Of a stretch of 64,000 nt of DNA, positions 1 to 9,036 are shown piece after piece. Every line of letters starts with the position of its first letter. Position 1 is the stretch's first letter. The stretch is from Enterobacteriaceae bacterium UBA5654 (GTDB lineage Bacteria; Pseudomonadota; Gammaproteobacteria; Enterobacterales; Enterobacteriaceae), in assembly GCA_002421005.1 (NCBI GenBank), contig DIJC01000004.1:186001-250000 (forward strand), given 5' to 3'. A program made the translations under genes and the position numbers. Under the pieces are notes generated by a model. The model did no database searches. It worked only from the letters and a program-made list of their open reading frames with translations, and was not told the origin of the DNA.

Positions 1-391
1 ACCTTTTCACAGCGAATGGGTCGTGGAATGCGGCTCAAGCCAGAAGCAGGCCGCCGAAGCGACAGGCGAACTACTACGCCAGAATCCCACCATCAGCGCG
101 ATCCTTTGCTATAACAGCGTGATTGCGATGGGCGCATGGTTTGGCCTGTTGCGTGCCGGTAAACAGAGTGATGAAGGTGGTCTGCAACGCTATTTTGAAC
201 AGCAGGTGACGCTGGCGGGATTTGCCGAGGTGCCGGAACAGGTGCTTGATGATATCCCGATAAGCTGGGTGATCGCTCCAGCCAGAGAAATGGGTAGTCG
301 CCTGGCGGAAAGAATTTTACAGCGGATTGAGAGCAGCAGTACGCCGTTACGCAATCAAATTATGCCGCCCCGACTGGTGATCCAAAAATAG
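1..391 (+). CDS. malI: MalI, maltose regulon LacI-type repressor, 5'-truncated
   Basis: Open frame from base 2 to a TAG at 389-391, so the gene enters from the left edge without its N-terminal helix-turn-helix. The remaining 129 residues are the C-terminal half of a LacI-family effector domain. They align closely with E. coli MalI: 'SQKQAAEA', 'NPTISA', 'IAMGAWFGLL', 'RYFEQQV' and 'LDDIP' are shared. MalI represses malXY in E. coli. There, uidR-uidABC and hdhA separate malI from ydgA; here malI abuts ydgA convergently. The stop codon lies inside the terminator hairpin that serves ydgA. Confidence 0.88.
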   Translation, partial: PFHSEWVVECGSSQKQAAEATGELLRQNPTISAILCYNSVIAMGAWFGLLRAGKQSDEGGLQRYFEQQVTLAGFAEVPEQVLDDIPISWVIAPAREMGSRLAERILQRIESSSTPLRNQIMPPRLVIQK

Positions 392-408
392 CCCCTCGAC
401 GAGGGGCT
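383..408 (-). terminator. Terminator of ydgA, overlapping the malI stop codon
   Basis: The perfect palindrome AGCCCCTCG-A-CGAGGGGCT lies at 390-408. Read on the minus strand it is followed by TATTTTTGG, a Rho-independent terminator for ydgA just after its stop. On the plus strand no T-run follows, so it is not an efficient terminator for malI, although it contains the last base pairs of malI. Confidence 0.7.
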
Positions 409-415
409 GAAGAGA

Positions 416-2050
416 TTACTGTTGCGGAGCAGCCGGAGCAGCCGGAGCAGCCGGATTAACTGGCGTTACCGGTGCCGCCGGGTCTGCCGGGGTAACCGGG
501 ACTGCAGGTGCGGCAGGATTTGCCGGGTCAGCAGGGATCGCCGGGACTGCCGGATTGCCCTGCGGAGCCGGAATGCCTAAATCCGGTACGCCAAACATGC
601 CGACAAAATCTTCCAGCGGCATTTTCTGCCCGTTAAGCGTCACCTGACCGTTGCCGTATTGCAGGCTGGCAGTAATATTATTGTCTTCCATGGTGGTGAT
701 GCGGAACATCTGGCCCATTGCCGCGAGGCCTTTCACCTGCTGGCTGGCGAGTTTCGATGCTTCATCATTCTGATAGCCTTCCAGACGCGCAATCTGCGTC
801 ATAAGCTCGGTAGCCATATCCGTTGGGATCACCAGTTTGCTGTCCAGCGTTTTCACGCTGCGGTCCACTTCTTCAGCCAGCGTCTGCGCAGGCTGTTTAT
901 TCTGCGAAGAATCTTTCAGGAACAGGGAAAGGTTGAAGGTTGATTCGCCTTTACTGTTCTTCCAGCTAAGCGGCGCAACGGTGATCACCGGCTCGCCTTT
1001 AAGCAGTAAAGGCAGTGCGCCGAAAAACGCCTCGGCCATTTTTTGCTGGTACAGCGCCGGATCCTGGACAACCTCTGGCTGGGACATCAGCGCCCGGGTT
1101 TGCGATTTATACTGCTGGCTGAACTGGTGCCAGGACTGACCGTCAATCTGACCAATTTTCAGCGTCAGTTTGCCGTTACCCATATCCTGATTTTGCAGTT
1201 TCAGGCTGTTAAGGGTGTAGTCGAGCTGTGAATCGATCTTTTTACCGTCTTTGCTGAGATCGGATTTCGCATCAAGCTCCATCCCTTCCAGCAGCGCCAG
1301 CTCTTTGCCTTCTACGGCAATCGCCAGTTTATCCAGATTCACTTTCTGATTGCCAATGCGCTCATCAAACGAGGTCAGCTTACTGTCGCCTTCCACTTTC
1401 AGATTATTGAAGGTCAGGCGCACGCGCTGATTATATTCATTAACCGAATCAATCAGACCGCTTTCCGCATCGCCGGTCAGCGACAAGACTTTGCCCTCTT
1501 TGTCGGCACTAAGCTGGAAATCGCCGCCGCTGAAGGCGACTTTCTCGCCTTCTTTATCGTAATTCAGCGCTTTCAGGTCGATATCCGAATGGCTGTCGCC
1601 GGAATAGCTGATGCGCGTATTGGCTTCAAAAGGGGATTGCCCTTTGGCAATGTCAAAAACCGGCTTCGCGGCTTCGTTATTGGCCAGCGTGGTTTTCACC
1701 GAGGCCATCGACGGGATCAGATTGAATTTTTTCAACTGGGCCAGTGGGAAAGGACCATGATCGACGCGTTCATTGAACACCAGGCTTTGACCCGGTTTCA
1801 GCCACGGGCTGGGGACACCGTTCGCCGGTTTCACCACCAGATCCAGATGGCTGGTAAACAGGCCACGCTGGTAGTTCTGGTACGCAACCTCAATGCCCGC
1901 TTCCGGGGCGGTCAGCCTGAGCTGTTCATTGGCCTGCTGTACAACCGTAGCAATGTGCTTTTCGAACTGTTTGCCGGTATACCAGGCTCCTGCGGTCCAG
2001 ACCACGCCCAGAGCAACGATAATTCCTGCTGCAACCACTGTTTTTTTCAT
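416..2050 (-). CDS. ydgA: YdgA, DUF945 envelope protein with Pro/Ala-rich tail
   Basis: 544 residues, taking the ATG at 2050 that aligns with the E. coli YdgA start (MKK...GVIVALGVVW); the longer frame upstream has no homology. Residues about 5-24 form an N-terminal signal anchor. The rest is the DUF945 periplasmic domain, with conserved 'DHGPFPLAQLKK', 'ELALLEGME' and 'SWKNSKGES'. E. coli YdgA is about 502 residues, and the extra length is at the C terminus: roughly the last 50 residues are PAxP/PAAP repeats instead of the short 'VPAVPAIPQQ' end. Function is not established; YdgA is an inner-membrane-linked protein. It lies 99 bp downstream of manA, on the same strand. Confidence 0.87.
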   Translation of the reverse strand: MKKTVVAAGIIVALGVVWTAGAWYTGKQFEKHIATVVQQANEQLRLTAPEAGIEVAYQNYQRGLFTSHLDLVVKPANGVPSPWLKPGQSLVFNERVDHGPFPLAQLKKFNLIPSMASVKTTLANNEAAKPVFDIAKGQSPFEANTRISYSGDSHSDIDLKALNYDKEGEKVAFSGGDFQLSADKEGKVLSLTGDAESGLIDSVNEYNQRVRLTFNNLKVEGDSKLTSFDERIGNQKVNLDKLAIAVEGKELALLEGMELDAKSDLSKDGKKIDSQLDYTLNSLKLQNQDMGNGKLTLKIGQIDGQSWHQFSQQYKSQTRALMSQPEVVQDPALYQQKMAEAFFGALPLLLKGEPVITVAPLSWKNSKGESTFNLSLFLKDSSQNKQPAQTLAEEVDRSVKTLDSKLVIPTDMATELMTQIARLEGYQNDEASKLASQQVKGLAAMGQMFRITTMEDNNITASLQYGNGQVTLNGQKMPLEDFVGMFGVPDLGIPAPQGNPAVPAIPADPANPAAPAVPVTPADPAAPVTPVNPAAPAAPAAPQQ

Positions 2051-2149
2051 AATGTTTATCCATAAAAGAAAACGGGCGGAACAACCCGCCCGATAAGATC
2101 GCCAGTGTACGTTAAGCTTAGCAAGATTTTTCAAAAAGGGTTCAGTAAC

Positions 2150-3328
2150 TTACCCCAGTTTATTGTAGACCCGCGCCAGGCGTCCCGTTCCGCTCACCGC
2201 AACCGGGGATTCTGCATTACTGATAAAAGCCGATTCGCCAGGTTTCAGTACCAGTTGCTGCTCATCTTTGCGCAGTACCGCTTCGCCTTCTACGCAAAAC
2301 AGGATCGCTGCGCTCTGCTGCGCGATGCTGTTCTCCTGATTCGACAAATCGTGCAGGGAGAAAGCAAAGTCATCGACCGGGATCGGGAAATCGAGCGTCT
2401 GCCCGTCCTGAATCGGCTGGGTTAACAGTTCCCGCGCCGGTTTTGCCTCGAATTTGACGTTAGCAACCAGCTCCGGGATATCGATGTATTTCGGCGTCAG
2501 ACCCGCGCGCAGCACGTTATCGGAATTCGCCATCACTTCCAGCGCAACCCCCTGTAAATAAGCGTGCGGCGTCTCGGCGAACAGGAACATCGCTTCGCCG
2601 GGATTCAGCTTGACCACGTTCAGCAGCAGCGGCGAGAACAGACCGCTGTCGTCCGGGTAGAATTCAGAGATCAGGCGAATGGTCTGCCACGGTTCGCCTT
2701 GCTGAGCGTCGAGCGCAGACTTCAGGATCGCCAGCGCCCGGCTTTTCTCTTCGCCCTCTAAAGCCAGCAGGCTGGCAAACAGATCTTTCAGCCGTTCTGC
2801 ATCTGGCTGCTGCAAAAAGTGCGCGATGGCGGTATGCGCGCCCGCGACCGGTTGCAGAAGAGAGACGATTTCAGAAAATTCGCGGAAGGCGTTCATGGCG
2901 AGGAAGGGCGTCAGGGCAAAGACCAGTTCCGGTTTATGGTTAGGATCTTTGTAATTACGCTCGGCGGCATCCAGCGGGATCCCGGCTTCGTTTTCTTTAG
3001 CAAAACCGATTTCAGACGCTTTTTTGTTCGGGTGAACCTGAACGGAGAGCGGCTGCGCCGCGCACAGCACTTTAAACAGGAAAGGCAATTCGCCAAACCG
3101 GCTGGCAACTTTCTCTCCCAAAAGCGTGGCTTTATCCGCGTCAATAACCTCGCGCAGCGCGCGCGCGTTACCTGATTCGTCCTGCACTTTTGAGCTGCTC
3201 TTCGGGTGAGCGCCCATCCATAACTCCGCCATCGGCAGGTTATCGGGATTGGCGATACCGTAGAGATCCGTTAACGCAGATTGACTACCCCAGGCATAGT
3301 TTTGCACTGAGTTGATGAGTTTTTGCAT
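2150..3328 (-). CDS. manA: ManA, mannose-6-phosphate isomerase
   Basis: 392 residues, type I phosphomannose isomerase, which interconverts mannose-6-phosphate and fructose-6-phosphate with one zinc ion in the cytoplasm. Zinc-site motifs are visible: 'SVQVHPNK' near residue 98, 'KPELVFAL' near 135 and 'ETPHAYLQG' near 256. The start at 3328 (MQKLINSVQNYAWG) matches E. coli exactly; an in-frame ATG six bases earlier is unlikely. It feeds mannose into glycolysis and supplies mannose-6-phosphate for GDP-mannose and capsule synthesis. It diverges from fumA across a 198-bp intergenic region. Confidence 0.96.
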   Translation of the reverse strand: MQKLINSVQNYAWGSQSALTDLYGIANPDNLPMAELWMGAHPKSSSKVQDESGNARALREVIDADKATLLGEKVASRFGELPFLFKVLCAAQPLSVQVHPNKKASEIGFAKENEAGIPLDAAERNYKDPNHKPELVFALTPFLAMNAFREFSEIVSLLQPVAGAHTAIAHFLQQPDAERLKDLFASLLALEGEEKSRALAILKSALDAQQGEPWQTIRLISEFYPDDSGLFSPLLLNVVKLNPGEAMFLFAETPHAYLQGVALEVMANSDNVLRAGLTPKYIDIPELVANVKFEAKPARELLTQPIQDGQTLDFPIPVDDFAFSLHDLSNQENSIAQQSAAILFCVEGEAVLRKDEQQLVLKPGESAFISNAESPVAVSGTGRLARVYNKLG

Positions 3329-3526
3329 TATCAAGCCCTGTATTTAATGGAATTAATCGCGGTATTAAACCAATAATCTGACCAGAAGTAACCCTCGCAC
3401 CTAAAAAGTCGTATTACTCTCAGTTTTTGTTAAAAAAATGTGTAGGATGAGCGGACTCGCTTTGAACAGGGCAAAGGGAAACTCTGCCTCTATACATAAC
3501 CATATTGAGTCATCAGTGAGAGCAAA

Positions 3527-5173
3527 ATGTCGAACAAACCTTTCGTTTATCAGGATCCTTTTCCTCTGCAAAAGGATGACACTGACTACTACCTTCTGAG
3601 CAACCAATACGTTTCCGTTGAGCAATTTTCCGGTCAGGATGTGCTGAAAGTGGACCCGCAGGCGCTGACGTTGCTGGCCCGCCACGCCTTCCATGATGCA
3701 TCGTTTATGCTGCGTCCGGCGCACCAGCAGCAGGTGGCGGACATCCTGAACGATCCCGACGCCAGCGAAAACGACAAATACGTCGCGCTGCAATTCCTGC
3801 GCAACTCTGAAATCGCCGCGAAGGGTATTCTGCCGACCTGCCAGGACACCGGCACCGCGATTATCATGGGTAAAAAAGGCCAGCGCGTCTGGACCGGCGG
3901 CGGCGATGAAGCCGCGCTGGCGCGTGGCGTGTATGAAACGTATATCGAAGATAACCTGCGCTATTCGCAAAACGCCGCGCTGGATATGTATACCGAGGTT
4001 AATACCGGGACTAACCTTCCGGCGCAAATCGATCTCTACAGCGTAGACGGCGATGAATACAAATTTCTGTGCATCGCCAAAGGCGGCGGCTCGGCAAACA
4101 AAACCTATCTCTATCAGGAAACCAAAGCGCTGTTATCGCCGGCCAAGCTGAAAAGCTATCTGGTGGACAAAATGCGCACTTTGGGAACGGCAGCCTGCCC
4201 GCCGTACCATATTGCGTTTGTCATCGGCGGCACCTCGGCTGAAGCAACTCTGAAAACCGTCAAGCTGGCGTCGACCAAATATTACGACGGGCTGCCGCAT
4301 GAGGGGAATGAATACGGTCAGGCCTTCCGTGACGTGCAGCTTGAGCGCGAATTACTGGAAGAAGCGCAGAAGCTGGGCCTCGGTGCGCAGTTTGGCGGTA
4401 AATATTTTGCCCATGATATTCGCGTGGTGCGCCTGCCGCGCCACGGCGCATCCTGCCCGGTTGGGATGGGCGTTTCCTGTTCAGCGGATCGCAATATTAA
4501 AGGCAAAATCAACCGTCACGGCATCTGGCTGGAGCGACTGGAAAATAATCCCGGCAAATATATCCCACAGGCGCTGCGTCAGGCGGGCGAGGGCGAGGCC
4601 ATTCAGGTCAACCTCAACCAGCCAATGAACGATATTTTGGCCCAGCTTTCACAGTACCCGGTATCCACCCGACTGTCGCTGAGCGGAACCATTATTGTGG
4701 CCCGCGACATCGCCCACGCGAAGCTCAAAGAGCGGCTGGATCGCGGCGAGGATTTGCCGCAGTACGTGAAAGATCACCCGATTTACTATGCGGGACCGGC
4801 CAAAACTCCTGAAGGCTATGCTTCCGGCTCTCTTGGCCCGACCACCGCCGGGCGGATGGACTCTTACGTCGATCAGTTGCAGGCCAACGGCGGCAGCATG
4901 ATCATGCTGGCGAAAGGCAACCGCAGCCAGCAGGTAACGGATGCCTGCGCGAAGCACGGTGGATTCTACCTCGGTAGCATTGGCGGCCCGGCGGCGGTGC
5001 TGGCACAAAGCAGCATTAAAAGTCTCGAATGTGTCGAATACCCTGAACTGGGTATGGAAGCGATCTGGAAAATTGAGGTCGAAAACTTCCCGGCGTTTAT
5101 TCTGGTGGACGACAAAGGTAATGACTTCTTTCAGCAGATTAACAGTGCGCAGTGCGCGCGCTGCGTAAAATAA
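3527..5173 (+). CDS. fumA: FumA, class I [4Fe-4S] fumarate hydratase
   Basis: 548 residues, the normal class I length. Hydrates fumarate to malate in the TCA cycle. The three cluster-ligand cysteines sit in 'LPTCQDTGTA' (about residue 105), 'TAACPPYH' (about 224) and 'HGASCPVG' (about 318). Fe-S N-terminal and swivelling C-terminal domains are both complete. No fumB-like paralogue is seen here. It is followed by fumC after 145 bp that contain a REP-like palindrome. In E. coli fumA is aerobic and CRP/ArcA-controlled; I did not locate those operators with confidence. Confidence 0.97.
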   Translation: MSNKPFVYQDPFPLQKDDTDYYLLSNQYVSVEQFSGQDVLKVDPQALTLLARHAFHDASFMLRPAHQQQVADILNDPDASENDKYVALQFLRNSEIAAKGILPTCQDTGTAIIMGKKGQRVWTGGGDEAALARGVYETYIEDNLRYSQNAALDMYTEVNTGTNLPAQIDLYSVDGDEYKFLCIAKGGGSANKTYLYQETKALLSPAKLKSYLVDKMRTLGTAACPPYHIAFVIGGTSAEATLKTVKLASTKYYDGLPHEGNEYGQAFRDVQLERELLEEAQKLGLGAQFGGKYFAHDIRVVRLPRHGASCPVGMGVSCSADRNIKGKINRHGIWLERLENNPGKYIPQALRQAGEGEAIQVNLNQPMNDILAQLSQYPVSTRLSLSGTIIVARDIAHAKLKERLDRGEDLPQYVKDHPIYYAGPAKTPEGYASGSLGPTTAGRMDSYVDQLQANGGSMIMLAKGNRSQQVTDACAKHGGFYLGSIGGPAAVLAQSSIKSLECVEYPELGMEAIWKIEVENFPAFILVDDKGNDFFQQINSAQCARCVK

Positions 5174-5181
5174 TAAGCGCT

Positions 5182-5206
5182 GGCCGGGCGGTAACGCTGC
5201 CCGGCC
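5182..5206. repeat. REP-like palindrome between fumA and fumC
   Basis: GGCCGGGC-N9-GCCCGGCC, a GC-rich imperfect palindrome directly after a gene end. Nearly the same sequence occurs at 44349-44375 after ydfI. This placement and form are typical of repetitive extragenic palindromes. It lacks a following T-run, so it is not a canonical terminator. Confidence 0.5.
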
Positions 5207-5318
5207 TGATTAAGCGCACGATGTACTACGTGAAGCGCGGAAAATAGCTAATACTTCTTCTTTATTGCCGTTGAGCAATGTCGACACTTCCATCATTTTG
5301 TATTCAAAGGAGACAGTC

Positions 5319-6722
5319 ATGACAACGCATCGCAGTGAGAAAGATTCGATGGGGGCAATTGAGGTCCCGGCAGACAAGCTGTGGGGAGCGCAGACTCAAC
5401 GATCGCTGGAGCATTTTCGGATCTCAACCGAGAAAATGCCGGTCTCGCTGATCCGCGCGCTGGCGCTGACCAAACGCGCCGCCGCTAAAGTCAATCAGGA
5501 CTTAGGGCTGCTGCCCGCCGAAAAAGCGGATGCCATTATTGCCGCCGCCGATGAAGTGCTGGCCGGAAAGCATCCGCAGGAATTCCCGCTGGCTATCTGG
5601 CAGACCGGCTCCGGCACCCAGAGCAATATGAACATGAATGAAGTGCTGGCAAACCGGGCCAGTGAGCTTCTCGGCGGCGTGCGCGGGATGGAGCGTAAAA
5701 TCCACCCGAATGATGATGTTAACAAAAGCCAGAGCTCAAACGATGTCTTTCCTACCGCCATGCACGTGGCGGCGGTGATCGCGGTACAGGAAGATCTTCT
5801 GCCGCAAATCGACGTCCTCAAAACCACGCTGGCGGAAAAATCCGCCGCTTTTAGCGATATCGTTAAAATTGGCCGCACGCATCTTCAGGACGCCACGCCG
5901 TTAACGCTGGGCCAGGAAATCTCCGGCTGGGTGGCGATGCTGGAGCATAATCTTCGCCATATCCAACAAAGCCTGCCGCACTTAAGCGAACTGGCGCTGG
6001 GCGGCACGGCGGTAGGCACCGGGCTGAATACACACCCGGAATATGCGCAGCGGGTAGCGCAGGAGCTGGCAACCCTGACCGGCCAGGCGTTCATCACCGC
6101 GCCGAACAAATTTGAAGCGCTGGCAACCTGCGATGCGCTGGTTCACGCCCACGGCGCGCTGAAAGGGCTGGCGGCCTCAATGATGAAAATCGCCAATGAC
6201 GTGCGCTGGCTGGCCTCCGGTCCGCGCTGCGGTATTGGCGAGCTGGCAATCCCGGAAAACGAACCCGGCTCCTCAATTATGCCCGGTAAAGTTAACCCGA
6301 CCCAGTGCGAAGCCATGACGATGCTGTGCTGTCAGGTGCTGGGCAATGACGTGGCGGTTAACCTTGGCGGCGCATCGGGCAACTTTGAACTGAACGTCTA
6401 TCGCCCGATGGTGATCCACAATTTCCTCCAGTCGGTGCGCCTGCTGGCTGACGGCATTGACAGCTTTAACGCTCACTGCGCGGTGGGGATCGAGCCAAAC
6501 CGTGAGCGTATTTCGAAATTGCTTAACGAATCATTAATGCTGGTGACTGCGCTCAATACGCACATTGGTTACGATAAAGCAGCGGAAATTGCCAAAAAAG
6601 CGCATAAAGAAGGGCTGACCCTGAAAGAGTCTGCCCTGAAGCTCGGCTATCTGAGCGAAGAGGAGTTTGACCGCTGGGTGCGCCCGGAAGAAATGGTCGG
6701 CAGTATGCAGGCTAGTCGTTAG
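5319..6722 (+). CDS. fumC: FumC, class II fumarate hydratase
   Basis: 467 residues. The ATG at 5319 is preceded by AAAGGAG and aligns with the E. coli start (…RSEKDSMGAI). It belongs to the aspartase/fumarase superfamily. The signature 'GSSIMPGKVNP' near residue 318 carries the catalytic serine loop, and 'GRTHLQDATP' near 187 carries the catalytic histidine. FumC is iron-free and oxidant-stable; in E. coli it replaces FumA under superoxide or iron limitation via SoxS. Its 3' end overlaps the 3' end of tus by 11 bp, convergently. Confidence 0.97.
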   Translation: MTTHRSEKDSMGAIEVPADKLWGAQTQRSLEHFRISTEKMPVSLIRALALTKRAAAKVNQDLGLLPAEKADAIIAAADEVLAGKHPQEFPLAIWQTGSGTQSNMNMNEVLANRASELLGGVRGMERKIHPNDDVNKSQSSNDVFPTAMHVAAVIAVQEDLLPQIDVLKTTLAEKSAAFSDIVKIGRTHLQDATPLTLGQEISGWVAMLEHNLRHIQQSLPHLSELALGGTAVGTGLNTHPEYAQRVAQELATLTGQAFITAPNKFEALATCDALVHAHGALKGLAASMMKIANDVRWLASGPRCGIGELAIPENEPGSSIMPGKVNPTQCEAMTMLCCQVLGNDVAVNLGGASGNFELNVYRPMVIHNFLQSVRLLADGIDSFNAHCAVGIEPNRERISKLLNESLMLVTALNTHIGYDKAAEIAKKAHKEGLTLKESALKLGYLSEEEFDRWVRPEEMVGSMQASR

Positions 6723-7644
6723 CCACGTACAGGTGCAGTCGCGGGATGATCAGCGTCAGCGATTGCGCCTGCGGCTTATAGCGGTGCTGTACGTTTTCCG
6801 CATCATAATCTAACAGCTCGCCAATATCCGGCACGCTAACGCCGCCGGTGCCGGATATCAGCGCAATCATCGGGCTGGGGCAGGCGTGCTGTACCTGCTT
6901 TTGCTGCCCGGCATACCAGACGCGGGCAATGGGCTGAACTTTCACCGGACGTTTGATTTTTAACCGCGCCTTTTCCGGCAGCGCGGCGATATCCTGATGT
7001 TCCTGCTCAAGCCGCGCCTGCCATTGCTCCCGCGTCCAGGGGGCGACGGCACGCGGCGACTTCAGGCTTTTTTCCAGCTGTTCCAGCACCTCATTGCGGG
7101 TCAAGTTTTTGATAATGTGCTTATTGGCCCAGCCGAAGCGCAGGGTACTCGGATCGTTCAGCAGGGTGAGGGTGCGATAGGCGTTAAGCGTAATCAGCCC
7201 CGGCAGGTAACGATGCACCCATTCAAAGCGCGCTGTCACCGGCAGTGCCGATTCCACGGTGACCATTTGCTCAAAGGCGGCTTTCAGGGAATTAATCTGC
7301 GTCACTCGCGCCTGTAACGCTTCCTGCTGCGCCGCCGTTACCTGAAGACAAATCACGCCGGGCAGACGCACCGCCGCCTTACTGCTGCGGGCTTCTGACT
7401 GCTGCTGAATAAACAGATGGCTGAAATGCTGCATCGCCTGGGCAAACGCCGCTTTGCCGAGATGCTGCACCACATGAATACGGTTGAGCGGGGAATGCTC
7501 ATCCTCTTTCTTCACTTCCGGCAGGGAGAAAACCCTGGCCGCCAGCAGCCGACAGTCTTGCAGATCGGCACGTAGCAATTGCAATTCCTGCTCCAGCTGG
7601 CGAAAAGTGGCGGTTAACCGTTCAACCAAATCATAACGTGCCAT
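6712..7644 (-). CDS. tus: Tus, replication terminus site-binding protein
   Basis: 310 residues, full length against E. coli Tus (309), beginning MARYDLVERL. Conserved blocks include 'FSLPEVKKEDEH', 'LFIQQQSE', 'TARFEWVHR', 'FGWANKHIIKNL', 'RPVKVQPIARVWY' and 'HRYKPQAQ', which cover the interdomain DNA-binding strands. The monomer binds Ter sites and stops replication forks in one direction by blocking DnaB. Its own Ter site lies 12 bp upstream of the start codon, giving autorepression as in E. coli. Convergent overlap with fumC. Confidence 0.96.
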   Translation of the reverse strand: MARYDLVERLTATFRQLEQELQLLRADLQDCRLLAARVFSLPEVKKEDEHSPLNRIHVVQHLGKAAFAQAMQHFSHLFIQQQSEARSSKAAVRLPGVICLQVTAAQQEALQARVTQINSLKAAFEQMVTVESALPVTARFEWVHRYLPGLITLNAYRTLTLLNDPSTLRFGWANKHIIKNLTRNEVLEQLEKSLKSPRAVAPWTREQWQARLEQEHQDIAALPEKARLKIKRPVKVQPIARVWYAGQQKQVQHACPSPMIALISGTGGVSVPDIGELLDYDAENVQHRYKPQAQSLTLIIPRLHLYVAND

Positions 7645-7655
7645 GGCTGCCTCTC

Positions 7656-7672
7656 ATTAGTTACAACATACT
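7656..7672 (-). promoter_or_regulatory. Ter site (TerB equivalent) upstream of tus
   Basis: The minus strand reads AGTATGTTGTAACTAAT, matching the Ter core AGNATGTTGTAACTAA. It lies in the tus promoter region between tus and rstB. By orientation against E. coli TerB, forks moving from higher to lower window coordinates meet the blocking face. Bound Tus should also repress tus. Confidence 0.93.
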
Positions 7673-7718
7673 TGAAGGTTTTTTACTTTACGCAAGCTTC
7701 AACCGCAGTGCAACTTTT

Positions 7719-9020
7719 TCAGGCAGGAACGGGAAGGGCGATGTTATGCCACAGTGGCCAGCTAAAACGAAAGCGCGCGCCGCCTGCGGGACTGGTTTCG
7801 CAGGTCACGTCCCCGGCCATCGCCTGGGCTACTGAAAAGACGATCGCCAGACCCAGACCGCAGCCGCCGGTGGCGCGGTCGCGGCTGGGATCGAGGCGTA
7901 CAAACGGCTCGAAGATGCGCTGCCGCTCGTGTTCAGCAATGCCGCAGCCGTCATCATCGACGATCAGACAGGCGCGACTGCCGTTTAACGCCAGGCTAAC
8001 GACAATCTGCCGCTGGCTGTAGCGCAGCGCATTGTTGATCAGATTATCCACCACCCGCTCCATCAGGCGGATATCCACCGCGCCATAGTCGCCGGGCGTC
8101 ATCGTGCCCGCCACGATGTGCCGTTGCGGATGGACGGACTGAACGTCCTCTACATGCGCGCTAATCCACGCCGGAAGGTCGGGGGTGGTTAAAGTCAGGG
8201 CCGTTTGCGGGCGGTCGAGGCGGGCATAGGTCAGCAGTTCTTCGATCAGCGCTTCGAGCTGTTCAATATCGCGATTCAGCGCCAGAGATTCCGCCTCCGT
8301 AAGACCTTCGCTCATCTCCAGCCGGTAGCGCAGGCGGACCAGCGGCGTGCGCAGCTCGTGAGCGATACCGTCGATCAGCTGCTTTTTGCTGGCAATCAGC
8401 GCATTGATATTATCCGCCATCTGATTAAAGGCCACGCCGAGGCGCTCAAAACTCGACATGCTATCAAAATGGATGCGTTCATTAAGATGCCCTTCACCGA
8501 ACCGCTGGGCGGCGGATTCCAGGCGCAGCATATCCTGCCAGTGTGGGCGCATCCAGATGAAGACCGGAAAAGCGAGAGAGATACCGATGAACGCCATCAG
8601 CGCGATATCCAGCATCCGCATCTGATGCATAAAATAGAGATAGGGGATTGGCCCCACTGCCAGAACGTAATGACTGCGCGGGATACGCTGGACGAAGGTG
8701 TACTGATCGTCGAGCGCGACAATATCTCCGGCTCGCAGATGCTGCATGTCGCCGGGCGCAAGGGCGAACTTATTCAGCGGCTCAATACGCAAATCGAAGG
8801 ACAAATTAAGATCCAGCCGCTTGAGCGTTTTACCCCATTCATGCGGAGGGATTTCGCGCAGTTCGCTGCGCATCAAATAGAGCGAGCTTTTCATCAGGTC
8901 GTCCAGCGACTGACGCCCGGCGCGCTCGGCGGTAAATTTATACACCAGCCCGACCAGCATGGTCATCACCAGAAAGCAGACAAACAGCAGCAGGTAAAAC
9001 TGCACAAACAGCTTTTTCAT
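7719..9020 (-). CDS. rstB: RstB sensor histidine kinase
   Basis: 433 residues. I chose the ATG at 9020 (MKKLFVQFYLLLF), which matches the E. coli start; the longer open frame only overlaps rstA. Layout: membrane segment about 4-25, periplasmic sensor, second membrane segment about 137-160, HAMP, phospho-acceptor 'IAHELRTPLVRLR', N-box 'NLINNALRY', and G-boxes 'DDDGCGI' and 'GGCGLGLAI'. It partners with RstA, encoded 16 bp upstream. In E. coli this system responds to Mg2+/PhoPQ and acid signals. Confidence 0.95.
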   Translation of the reverse strand: MKKLFVQFYLLLFVCFLVMTMLVGLVYKFTAERAGRQSLDDLMKSSLYLMRSELREIPPHEWGKTLKRLDLNLSFDLRIEPLNKFALAPGDMQHLRAGDIVALDDQYTFVQRIPRSHYVLAVGPIPYLYFMHQMRMLDIALMAFIGISLAFPVFIWMRPHWQDMLRLESAAQRFGEGHLNERIHFDSMSSFERLGVAFNQMADNINALIASKKQLIDGIAHELRTPLVRLRYRLEMSEGLTEAESLALNRDIEQLEALIEELLTYARLDRPQTALTLTTPDLPAWISAHVEDVQSVHPQRHIVAGTMTPGDYGAVDIRLMERVVDNLINNALRYSQRQIVVSLALNGSRACLIVDDDGCGIAEHERQRIFEPFVRLDPSRDRATGGCGLGLAIVFSVAQAMAGDVTCETSPAGGARFRFSWPLWHNIALPVPA

Positions 9021-9036
9021 CGCTTCACCCGAACGG

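Noticed and set aside
3401..4027. 208-codon antisense frame inside fumA
   Set aside because: Lies opposite the well-supported fumA coding sequence; a shadow frame of a GC-rich gene.
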